Below are positions 22,957 through 32,621 of a stretch of 64,000 bases of DNA, one piece after another. The stretch is taken from the NCBI GenBank assembly GCA_008729055.1, contig SDUX01000010.1, positions 1,875,090 to 1,939,089 on the forward strand. The letters run 5' to 3'. The translations under genes and the position numbers were made by a program. The stretch is from Pyropia haitanensis. Lineage: Eukaryota > Rhodophyta > Bangiophyceae > Bangiales > Bangiaceae. Every line of letters starts with the position of its first letter. The stretch's first letter is position 1. The notes beneath the pieces are model-generated. The model was not told the DNA's origin, did no database searches, and saw nothing but the letters and a program-made list of their open reading frames with translations.

Positions 22957-23357
22957 ATGGCCGCCGCCCTCCGCACCACCGCCGCCTTTGTCCGCCCGCT
23001 GCTCGCGGCCCGCGGCGGCGGCCGCGCCGCGGCCGCGGCCGCACCCCGCGGGTGGTCCCGATCCGCCACCAACGTGGCGGCCGACGCGCCCGCCGCGGAG
23101 TTCCAGCACCTCCCCCTGGGCGTGCCGCCGCCCGCCACCGACGCCGCGGCGGTGGCGGCCAAGTGGTCATCGGACGCGATGGCGCGCGTCGCCGCCGCGC
23201 CCGTCACGTTCGTGCCGGGGCGGCTTGCCACGTGCGATGGGGGGGGGGGGAGCCTCGGCCACCCGCTCGAGTTTATCAAGCTCGACGCGCCCTACCCGGC
23301 CGTGTGCAAGTACTGTGGCGCCAAGTTTCAAAGCTCGGGGGGGGGGGCGCGCACTGA
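22957..23357 (+). CDS. NDUFS6: NDUFS6-type subunit of mitochondrial complex I (CHCC zinc finger)
   Basis: This small accessory subunit sits in the matrix arm of NADH:ubiquinone oxidoreductase and binds zinc. The start MAAALRTTAAFVRPLLAARG is a typical mitochondrial presequence, basic and Ala-rich without acids. The zinc motif is complete: CDGGGGSLGHPLEF, then CKYCGAKF, giving C-x8-H-x14-C-x2-C. The first frame runs on past this point with no similarity, but a one-step shift in the G run at 23337-23348 gives the end SSGGGGAH and a stop at 23357. That length, about 133 residues, and a His at the C-terminus agree with plant homologues that end in His. The 3' frame change is inferred. Confidence 0.85.
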
Positions 23358-24404
23358 GCGGCGGGCTGGGCTGGGAGCGCATGGAATGGAGGGAGGCGGG
23401 GGAGGCAGGGGGGGGGCTGGGGTTTGCACGTTGGGGCGTGAGGGGGGTCCGGAGCGCAGCGTGGATGTCTGTCTGCCGCTGGCTGCGTGTGCCCACCCGG
23501 TCGGTGGTGTTTGTTGGGGTGATGAGCGGGGAGGCGGGGGAGGCGGAGGTGACGACGTGGCCACCGGTACCGGCTGCGGGAAGCAGTGTCCCACGCTTAT
23601 GATGGGCGTGGGTGCCGGTTTGGGGGAGAGGGACGCCAAGGTGGAGGATGGGGAGGTGCGACGGGAATGGCTTGGCGCGGTGGGTCACGGCGCGGTGGGC
23701 GGGTGCGCCCGGCATGTGGCCGCCAGACGGAGGGGGTACGGACAGCTGGGCGGCGGCAGTCACCCCGGCCGCGATGGCAACAGCTCCCCTCTGCGGGAGC
23801 CAGTCACGGATGCGGGGGTGTGTGCCCTCGCCCCTCTTTTCACTTCACGTTGCGCGCGCACCCGCCTCGGTCGCGCACGCGCCCGACGCGCTCCCCCCCC
23901 TCCGCGCCTGCACGCTGCCATTTTTCATTCTCTTCCATGCGTTTTTCTTCTGTCCAGCTGCGCCGCGCCGCGTCGGCGGGCGGCCCCGCGGCACGGCCGC
24001 TGCCGCTGGTGGTCGCGGCTGCCAGTGACGCCACTGTGGGGCCCAACCGGTCTCGTCTGGCGCGGATTGCCCGGTTGGGCAGCCGGCCTTTTGCCGGGAC
24101 GGGCCGCCCACTGGGCGCCCGCGACGCGGTGCCGGGCCGTCACGGCCATCGCGGGGGGGCGACAGCCGCCGCACGCGCCCGCCGCCGCACCACGCCCCCA
24201 CCGCAGGTGGCCACGGCGATACAGACGCATAGCACGCAGAGGACAAACGGGCTATGAAGAAGAACAGATTAAAAATACACCACCAGTGTACACAACTCGC
24301 CGGGGTCTCTGCCACGCGGTCCACTCCACCACCCAGACGCCCGGCAGTCGCCGCCCGCCGCCCGCTGCCCCGTCCCTTCCCACCCGCCGTGCGCGCGCCG
24401 CCCC
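23358..24404. other. Intergenic region, convergent NDUFS6 and PPR genes
   Basis: About 1 kb with no supported gene. A pyrimidine tract ending TCTGTCCAG near 23955 resembles a splice acceptor, and an ATG at 23938 opens a basic Ala/Arg-rich frame (MRFSSVQLRRAASAGGPAA), but neither joins to a recognisable product. Confidence 0.45.
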
Positions 24405-27312
24405 TCAAAACGCGCTCCACCGCGAGTCAATCGCGTTCCAGCCGTGCTTCTCAAAGATCCGCCCGCTCGCCGTCTGCCGCCACGCCTCGTCGTCGCCGTC
24501 AACGCCGCCGCGGCCGCGGCCGCGCGACCGCCAGCCGCCGCGGCCACGCTCCCGCGCGTCGGCGGCGGCGGCCGCCGCGGCGCCCTTCCCGTCCTGGTCG
24601 GCCCGCCCGCCGCCGCCGCCGCCGCCGCCGCCGGCAGCCGCCCAGCCGCCCTCCTCGGACTTCGCCACCCCCTTCCACGCCTCGCTCACCGTCGCGCACA
24701 GGCCGCGGACGGCGCGGCCCCACGCAGCCGCGTCGGGGGTGTCGGCGTAGCCGAGGCCCTGCATGTCCCGCCACAGCGCCGCGGCGCGGCCTGCGACCAG
24801 CACCAGCTCGTCCGTGCCGGCACCCGCGCCCGTGGCGGCGGCGGCGCCTCCACCGCGGCCACCACCCCGCTGCACGCGGCGCGGCGGCAGCAGGCCGCCG
24901 CCCGGCCGAACCACCCGACGGAGGCCGCTGGCGGCGGGGGCGCCGCGGCGGTCACCGCCGCCCCCCACCCTGCCGCCGCCGCTACCGCCGCCGACGCCCG
25001 CCGACGCCAGCAGTGCGCGGAGCAGGTTGATGACCGAGCCGGCGCTGAGGACGGCGCCCCGCTCCCGCGCGCGGGTGTAGACCGCCCACGCGGCGGCCAC
25101 GTCGCCCCGCCGCAGCGCCGCTGACAGCAGCGGCGCGTACGTGCGGCCGTCCGGGGTGACCGTCGGTGCGAGCGCCGCGCCCTGGCCCACCGCCGACGAC
25201 GGCGCGCCGCCAGTGGCCGTCGCGGTCGCGCCGTCGGCGGCCGCCTCCATCTCCGCCACCACCGCCTCGGCGAGCGCCACCTCCCCCGCGTACGCGGCCA
25301 CCCCGATAAACGCGTTGAGCACCCCGCGGTCGGGCGCGATGCCCGCCGCCCGCATCGCGGTCAGCAGCCGCCGCGCGTCCGCGACGCCGCCGCCGCGGCG
25401 GCCGTACCCGTGGATGAGGCTCGTGTAGGTGACGGCGGTGGGGGCGGGCGCGCCGCCCCGCGCCACTGCCGCCGAGACGGCAGCCTCGGCCTCGGCCGTT
25501 CGGCCGCGGCGCACCAGGCCGTCAATGAGCGCATTGAACGCGGGCGTGGGGGGCGTCACCCCCGGCGGAGGAGACGCCAACACCGCCGCGGCCGCTGATA
25601 AGGCACCCGCCCGCGCCAGGCCCGTCACGACTGCCGCCACGGTGATGGCGGTGGGCGGGGTGGTCGATCCGGGCGCGGTCATCACGCCATACAGCGCGAG
25701 AGCGGTGGTGACCCCGCGGGATGGGGGGGGGTCTGCCGTGCTCACCACCGCCTCTGCCCGCGCCGGTGACCCAGACGAGGCCCCGCCTGGCGCAGCAGGC
25801 GTCGGCGGTGTCCGCGGCAAGCACGCCGAGATGACCGCCGTGAACGAGCGGCTAGTGGGCGGCACCCCCGCCGCACCCATCTCGGCCGTCAGCACCTCCA
25901 TCGCCGCCGCGTAGGCGCCCGCAGACGCCAGGCCCGTCGCCAAGCACGTGTACGCCACGACCGCCCCGTCCACCGACGTCCACTGCCCAAATCCCGGAGG
26001 GATGGCCGCCGCGACAGGCCCGTCCGTGTCATCCGCGTCGGCCGCGGGCGCGCCCGCGCCAGACGGTGGGGTGACGCCCACCACCCCCGCCGCGAGCAGT
26101 TGCCGCGCGCGGCGCCAGCGCCCCCCCCGCACAACCGCGCCGACCAGGCTGTTGCGGGTCACGTCGTCCACCACTCCCGCGGTGGCGGCGGGGGTGTCCC
26201 CCGCGCCCGTCCCCCCTACCGCGTCAGCAACCAGCTCAAACGCCTCGTCCACCCGTCCTTGCTCGCCCAGCCCCCGGACCACCGAGTTGAGCGCCCGACC
26301 TCCAGACGCCACCCCTCCCACCCCCCCCGCAGCACGCTCACCGCCCCGTCCACGTCCCCCGCCCGCACCAGCGCCTCGATCAGCACGTTGCGGCCAACCG
26401 CATCGAGGACGACCCCACGGCCGGCCGCTTCCCGGACGAGGCGCCACACCTCCGCCGCGCCGCCCGCACCCGACCGCCCCGCGCCCTGCAAGAGAGCGGT
26501 GTAGCACCACAGGCCGACCGGCACGCCCCGCGCGGCGGCCGCCCGCACCACCCCGAGGGCCGACGCGTACGCGTCAACGCCGCCGCCGCCGCTGCCGCCG
26601 CCGCGGACGGCGGCAGTGGCCACCACCGCCACCAGTCGCTCGTCGGGCACCGGCCGCATGCGGCCGAGGACGGCGGCAGCTGGAGCGATCCGCCCCGCCG
26701 CGGCCAGCGCGGTCACCGCCGCCACGTACGCCGACCGCCGGGGGGCGGCGGGGGCGGCGGCGGCCTCCAGCTGGGCCAGCAGCGCCAGGCCCGCCCGCGG
26801 CGCGGGGACCGCGTCGGTAAACGCGGCCATGACCGCGTCGTGGAGGGCGGCCGTGGGTGGCGACGGCACCGACGCGTACAGGGCGACCGCGTCGGCCCAC
26901 CGGTGCGCCGCGACCGCGTCCGCGGCGGCGGCCAGCGGGTCCGCATCCTCCCCAGCAGCAGCAGCAACGGCGGGGGGGGGGGGGGCGCGGACGGGTGGGG
27001 GGTGCCGGCCGATGGGGAAGAAGACGGCGGGGGGAACCGGCCGACCCGCCGCGACTGGGGGCGCGGCTGCGACCCGGGGGACGAGGACGCCGCCGCCGCC
27101 GACACTGGCAACGTTGGCCCGCACGTCCCGCCCGTGCCGTCAGCGCCGCTGCCAGGGTGCGGGGCGGCCCAGGCCGCCGCCGCGGCCGCATCGGCTGGCG
27201 GCCGACCAACGGGGACGGGGGCGCCGCCCAGTGGGTGACGACAGCGACGGAGGGGGGGGGGGGGGGGGCGCCGCGGCAACGTGCCAGACCCGGCAGCAAA
27301 CGCCGTGGCCAT
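24405..27312 (-). CDS. Pentatricopeptide repeat (PPR) protein, organelle RNA factor
   Basis: PPR proteins bind organelle RNA one base per repeat and act in its processing, editing or stability. The start at 27312 (MATAFAAGSGTLPRRPPPPP) looks like an organelle presequence. At least eight degenerate PPR units can be seen, for example CYTALLQGAGRSGAGGAAEV, VAYTCLATGLASAGAYAAAM, FNALIDGLVRRGRTAEAEAA, TYTSLIHGYGRRGGGVADAR and TYAPLLSAALRRGDVAAAWA. The C-terminal 250 residues hold Gly-rich and basic insertions and end FEKHGWNAIDSRWSAF, without a recognisable DYW or SMR domain. Frame changes fall at the G run near 27253-27269 and at the C run near 26325. About 968 residues. Whether it goes to plastid or mitochondrion is not clear. 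Confidence 0.85.
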
Positions 27313-29089
27313 GGCCGGCGGGATACAGGGATAGCCGGAGGGGGGGGAGGGGGGGAGGGGGAAAGGGAGAGGGTCACGGCACCAACCGGGGGGAATGGCG
27401 ATGAGAGGCAAAGGGGAGGGAGGGGGGGGAGGGGGGCGGGCGGGCGGTCACGGCACGGACCGACGGGAGGGCCGCCGGTTGGCAAACGACCGATGCTGGC
27501 CCCGTCACCGAGACGGAGACGCGGTGTGGGAGCAAGCGGGGGGCCGCGGCGGGAAGCGCCGCCGCCCCGCCACCTCGCGCGCGGTGGCCAACCCGAGGGG
27601 GAAGCGCCGCAGCGGTGCGGCCCGCACGAGAGGCACACAGGCCGGCGCGGCGACCGTCCCGCCGCCCACTCAGCCCCGGGTCACGGTGGCGGTGGCGGCG
27701 TCGCGGGCGTGGAGGCGGGCGGCGCGCCACTCGCGGTGGCGACGGTGGAGGCTGCGTGGCCATAATGGCCAGAGATGACGATCTTGGTGATTGCACGGGC
27801 CGCCCCGGCCAGTGGTGCGGAGACGGGATGGAAGCCGACTGGGACCTCGTGTCCCATGTGCGGCTGCCGGCCGCCGGTCATTGGCCAGCCGCATCCCGTG
27901 TGGCGCCGGGACGCCGTTTGGGCGACGCTGGAGACGTCCGCCGCCACCCCGCGTGGGGTCCTGGTCTTCCGAGCCAGCCGCGGGCCTATGGACTCTCGGA
28001 CCAATCAGAAGACTCAATGGAGGTGACTCTATGGTGCGGTTTACACCAAGTGTGAGGGTGGGCGACACTGACGAGCAACACTAGAAAGAAGCGCAGTGAC
28101 CACACGCACCATGATCCAGCCGGCAGCGGCGCTGCCAGAGAGGGTCGTACAGACGCAGGTGCGGCACAGAGTCGACGTGGTTACGAAACGTTCGGATGCC
28201 ATATGAGTGGCGGCTGGCCTGCGGTAAGGACCGTAGCCGCGACTTCAGCGCACTTGCCCCTTTGGGCGGAGTGCGTTGGCCTCTGCAGCTGTGCGCTTGA
28301 TAGCCGCTGCTCGGTGCCGGCGAACATCCGTGCACAAGCGCCGGACGGCAGTGGTGATGCAGGCTCCCTGCCCAGCCGCACGGTGCATACCAGAAAGAAA
28401 GTAGACGTTTCGACAACGTGCGGAGGGGCGGTCCATTGGCTCGGACGCTGTTTCGCCTCTACTTTGCGAGGGCCGAACAATAGCCGTCGGCTCAGCCGGT
28501 TGGGCCACCTGCGCGTCTGCAGAGGTCTGATAGAGCGACCACACGGGCACCCCTCCTCCACCCACTCGCACCACCAACCGGCCATGTGCCCACTGCTGCA
28601 GCCTGTTGTTCACGACATCCAGACTGGCGGGCGTTTCAGGGACGGCCACCACAGGTGACGAGTGTTGACAGGCTACGGTGCTCGTTGGCCGGTGGTGGCT
28701 GGGCTCCCAAAGCAACAGCCACTTTCCCTCACGCGCTCGCCAACATAACGCGGCGCAGAGGCACGAAAGGCAAACCAGCGTGACAAAAGCCACACGGAAA
28801 GCCTAACGAGACGGCAGCGAGTCACAGCGAGACCGCAAGACGAAATACAGTATGAAAGATCGTTTACACCCAAAAAGATACAAAACATGAGGGTAAACTA
28901 CACTCCTATTCTCCCCTTCGCAAGGGTTGAGTAGTACAAACGGTCCAGCGCGGGAGACGGGCAGTCACCACGTGAGACCGACAAGACCCCGCGCGCGCGG
29001 TGTGATAGCGCGTAGCTACGGGACTGCGCCGTGCAGGCCCAGTGCACCCACGCGCACACAGACGACGCCACAGCGAGTACGATTGGCTG
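27313..29089. other. Intergenic region between PPR gene and eEF1A copy 2
   Basis: About 1.8 kb. The 27.3-27.8 kb part is purine-rich on the plus strand and probably the PPR leader and promoter. The 28.0-29.0 kb part is near neutral in composition; a CCAAT box lies near 28001. Open frames such as 28245-28793 on the minus strand have no recognisable domain. The right end holds the 3' untranslated region of eEF1A copy 2. Confidence 0.5.
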
Positions 29090-30439
29090 CTATTTCTTGG
29101 ACGCCGACTTGGTCGTCTTGCCCTCAACCTCCTTCTTCTCCACCGACTTGATGACGCCAACGGCGACCGTCTGGCGCATGTCACGCACGGCAAAGCGGCC
29201 CAGCGGAGGGTACTGGGTGAAGGCCTCCACGCACATCGGCTTCGAGGCAACCATCTTCACCATGGCGGCGTCACCCGACTTGATCATCTTGGGCGAGTCC
29301 TCCAGCTTCTTGCCCGAGCGGCGGTCCATCTTCAGGATCAGCTCCGAGAACTTGCACGCAATGTGCGCCGTGTGGCAGTCCAGCACCGGCGCGTAGCCGG
29401 CGTGAATCTCACCGGGGTGGTTCAGGATGATCACCTGGGCGTTAAACGAAGCGCACGCCTTCGGCGGGTCGTTCTTCGAGTCACCACACACGTAGCCGCG
29501 CTTCAGATCCTTGACCGACACGTTCTTCACGTTGAAGCCAACATTGTCACCGGGGCCGGCCTGGGGCATCGACTCGTGGTGCATCTCCACCGACTTCACC
29601 TCCGTCGACAGGCCCGACGGCGCAAACGTCACGACCATGCCGGGCTTGATGAGCCCAGTCTCCACACGGCCCACCGGCACGGTGCCAATGCCACCAATCT
29701 TGTACACATCCTGGAGGGGCAGGCGCAGCGGCTTGTCGACCGGCCGCTTCGGCGGGTCGCAGGCGTCCAGAGCTTCGAGCAGGCACGGGCCCTTGTACCA
29801 CTTGCCGAGCGGGTGGTCGGGGTCGGTCTTCGCAAACAGGTTCTCACCCGTCCAGCCCGACGTCGGCACCTTGGGCACCTTGGCGGGGGCGTACCCAACC
29901 TTCTTCAGGTACAGGTCCATCTCCTTCGACACCTCCTCATACCGCTCCTTCGACCAGTTCACATTCTTGTCGTCCATCTTGTTGCAAGCCACAATCATCT
30001 GCTTAACACCCAGGGTGTACGCCAGCAGCGCGTGCTCGCGGGTCTGCCCGTTCTGCGAGATACCCGCCTCAAACTCGCCCGGCGGCGTCGCAATGACCAG
30101 GATGGCCAAATCCGCCTGCGACGTGCCCGTGATCATGTTCTTGATGAAGTCACGGTGACCGGGGGCGTCGATGATAGTGAAGTTGTACTTGTCCGTTTCG
30201 AACTTCCACAGCGCAATGTCAATCGTGATACCGCGCTCGCGCTCGGCCTTCAGTTTGTCCAGCACCCACGCGTACTTGAAGGAGCCCTTGCCCATCTCAG
30301 CGGCCTCCTTCTCGAACTTCTCGATCGCACGCTTGTCGATACCCCCGCACTTGTAGATCAGGTGACCAGTCGTCGTCGACTTGCCAGAGTCGACGTGGCC
30401 AATGACCACAATGGACACATGCTGCTTCTCCTTCCCCAT
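29090..30439 (-). CDS. tef1: Translation elongation factor 1-alpha (eEF1A), copy 2
   Basis: This is a full-length, unbroken eEF1A of 449 residues, with the same motifs as copy 1 ([18 protein letters not shown]) and an apparently identical protein. Several synonymous differences exist, for example ACC/ACT in the codon before IIDAPGH and GAC/GAT in KDLKRG. Homology passes the stop codon by only nine bases (TAGCAGCCAA) and upstream is limited to about CTTTCATC and the acceptor decamer CGGATCACAG. The gene faces copy 1 across 20 kb. Its ORF on the opposite strand (29042-30838) is a shadow caused by G/C third positions. Identity of protein with unrelated flanks suggests gene conversion or strong selection on a retained duplicate. 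Confidence 0.98.
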   Translation of the reverse strand: MGKEKQHVSIVVIGHVDSGKSTTTGHLIYKCGGIDKRAIEKFEKEAAEMGKGSFKYAWVLDKLKAERERGITIDIALWKFETDKYNFTIIDAPGHRDFIKNMITGTSQADLAILVIATPPGEFEAGISQNGQTREHALLAYTLGVKQMIVACNKMDDKNVNWSKERYEEVSKEMDLYLKKVGYAPAKVPKVPTSGWTGENLFAKTDPDHPLGKWYKGPCLLEALDACDPPKRPVDKPLRLPLQDVYKIGGIGTVPVGRVETGLIKPGMVVTFAPSGLSTEVKSVEMHHESMPQAGPGDNVGFNVKNVSVKDLKRGYVCGDSKNDPPKACASFNAQVIILNHPGEIHAGYAPVLDCHTAHIACKFSELILKMDRRSGKKLEDSPKMIKSGDAAMVKMVASKPMCVEAFTQYPPLGRFAVRDMRQTVAVGVIKSVEKKEVEGKTTKSASKK

Positions 30440-31436
30440 GATGAAAGGCTCGGTGAACAAGACACTCCGACCCCTGTGATCCGCACGCGACAGAGGGGGG
30501 GAAGGATCAGGCAAGTGGAACAGGCGCGCCAACGAACACAAAGACGGGGTACCAGAAACCGCAGCGTGTCAGCGATCGTGATCAACAGAGGACGGATATC
30601 TGCTCAACGCATACATCAGAGAGCACCAACGACGACGCGGCGGGAGCGACCACCGGTCGTCTACCAGGGTCGGCATGACAAACAACTCGCCAACGACCGC
30701 AGTCGGGCACGATCCGCAATGCCAAGCATGTTGGCCAGCCGAGCAACTAGCCCAGCTCGGACAGAGGAGCGCGCCACTTCCACTCGGACCGAGCCCCCCA
30801 GACCAACCAGCCGTTACTCGGCGCACACCACCAGTTGAAGAAACGCCACGCGCACACCCTGGGCACCCACGCGCACGCACACGCGCGGGAGTAACGGTAG
30901 GCCGAGCGGTGAGAAACAAAAAAAAAAACGTACAGGTGGCGCGGGGAAGAGACGGATATGACGGCGTTGACGGCGGGAGTAGTCGAGAGGCACGATGCAG
31001 GCACGCGGCCGACGGCGGGGCGCTTTTTAAAAGGCTGGTGGACCGGCCCGTCGCCTGCCGACGCCGTGGCGGACGCCGGTCGGCGTCGCCGCGGCTCAAT
31101 TCCATTTCGCGAGGGGAAAAAGAAAGCACCACTGTAAACTCGGGTCAGACCAAGTTTGCCGCGCCACCAGCTGTTCAATTGCTGAGCCCGTGAGACTCGT
31201 GGCAGCTGACAAACCCTGTGCCGTGGCAGCCTGCTGGCTGTGCTGCAGCGCTGCGCTGGCGACGCAGTGACCAGCGGGGGCATTGCTCCTTTCTCCTGCG
31301 GCCGCTTACCCCACGGGGTGCGACCTCCCTGCCGCCAGTGCACGCAGACCGTTCTTCTTCAGCTTGCCCACCTGCGTCCACACTTTGGTACCCGAGGCGG
31401 TTCTCCCCTTTCCCGTGGTGTACAGAGCTGCTCGCA
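30440..31436. promoter_or_regulatory. Divergent promoter region with leader splice acceptor of eEF1A copy 2
   Basis: The eEF1A copy 2 leader acceptor CGGATCACAG ends at 30474, leaving a 34-base leader exon (30473-30440). A pyrimidine tract lies just upstream of it on that strand. The donor was not settled. The rest of this 1-kb interval separates eEF1A from the rightward three-exon gene; an A12 run lies at 30918-30930. Confidence 0.5.
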
Positions 31437-32344
31437 ATGGCGGACGAACAACCGTATGTCCGAGGGACTCTCGGCCATGCGGGTGCTCTTCACCGCCACC
31501 TCTGGGACGTCCAACCTTGCGGCTTACGGCGGTTTCTCGTCCTCTCTCCTCTGTGCCGGCGCTTTTATGACCCTTGGACACCCAGACTGACGCCCGGCTC
31601 TTCACTCCTCTCCCGCTATGGCTGCGGTCCTGGCCTCTTCAAGCCCCCCCCCCCCCGTCCCCCGCCCGCACTTTCTGCTGCGCTGCTCGCCGTTCTCTAC
31701 GCAGCACGGACCGCAAGTCGCTGATGGAGAGTCTTGCGGCAAAGCTTGCGGCGGGCCCCCCCGCCAAGCCCGTCGGGCTGGTCAAGCAGGTGGACCACAC
31801 GGCCACCGACGCGGGGGTGGCCGCCGAGGCCAGCTCGGCGGAGAAGGCGCTGGGTGGCGTGTTGACTGGTTCGATGGCCGGCCAATCCACGGCGGATGTC
31901 GCTGACAAGGAGGCGGCCACGGAAGGGTGCGTTTGGTGGGTCCATGCCCTTGATGGTATCGTGTGCGAGGATGTCCCGTGCGTGGGCGGCGATATGTGGG
32001 TGGCCGCGGTGCGAGTTCGTCCTTGTTCCTCAGCCACTTATCATACCGGTGGTCCCCGCTCTGCCGCTTTCCTCCTTCCCCTCTCTCTGGTTTGCTTACT
32101 TGTGCGCTCGCCCATGGATACAATCCGTTTTGTGGGATCCTGGCCCCCACACAGCAAGCCTCGGGAGGCGCTGTTTGCAGACCTGGCAGCCAAGCTTGCG
32201 GCGGGTCCCCCCGCCCACCCCGTTGGCCTCGTCAAGCAGCAGGAGGGCCCGTGGGAGCCGGCCACCGGCGAGGCGAGCGCGGCCGAGAAGAAGCTGGGCA
32301 GCCTGCTGCAGGAGAGCCTGGCACCAAAGGGTGACGGGCAGTAG
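31437..32344 (+). CDS. Small protein with two copies of a novel module, three exons
   Basis: I do not recognise the family. Exons are 31437-31453, 31705-31926 and 32155-32344. The first intron starts GTATGT and ends TTCTCTACGCAG; the second starts GTGCGT and ends CCACACAG. Together they give an uninterrupted 142-residue protein beginning MADEQPTDRKSLMESLAAKL. It is almost entirely two copies of a module of about 55 residues. Both contain LAAKLAAGPPA, then one variable residue, then PVGLVKQ, followed by an acidic Ala-rich helix (EASSAEKALGGVL and EASAAEKKLGSLL). No signal peptide, membrane segment or cysteine is visible, so a soluble cytosolic or nuclear protein is likely. The intron phases fit in both joins, which is strong support for the model. 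It diverges from eEF1A copy 2. Confidence 0.75.
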
Positions 32345-32621
32345 ACGGGGCGGACGCGGCGACAGCGACGGCTCCTTGTGGGGGCGCCTAGAGCAGACAC
32401 ACCGTTGTACCCGGACGTACTGCAAAGCAGCGAACGGGCTTGGGGAGGTGGGTGGACGGCGGCTGCGTCGGTATGAGAAGAGCCAGGCGAAAGGACGGTT
32501 GCCGTGAACGCGATTGTTGGCGAACGTGCAGCCGCGACGAGCGCCAGTGCCAACGGTCGTCTGACCCCCCCCCAGCGCCCCCCCGTTTCCCCCCCCCCCC
32601 CCCCATGCGTGGCGGCCGCCC

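Noticed and set aside
23938..24257. Basic open frame (MRFSSVQLRR) after a splice-acceptor-like sequence, as a further NDUFS6 exon
   Set aside because: NDUFS6 is complete with a short end at 23357 and its homologues have nothing similar to this sequence.
28245..28793. 182-residue minus-strand open frame next to eEF1A copy 2
   Set aside because: No domain or codon bias; lies in intergenic DNA of neutral composition.
29042..30838. 598-residue open frame antisense to eEF1A copy 2 (and a similar one antisense to copy 1 at 7576-8952)
   Set aside because: It arises because G/C third positions remove stops on the opposite strand. It has no domain, and both copies show it only where eEF1A is coded.
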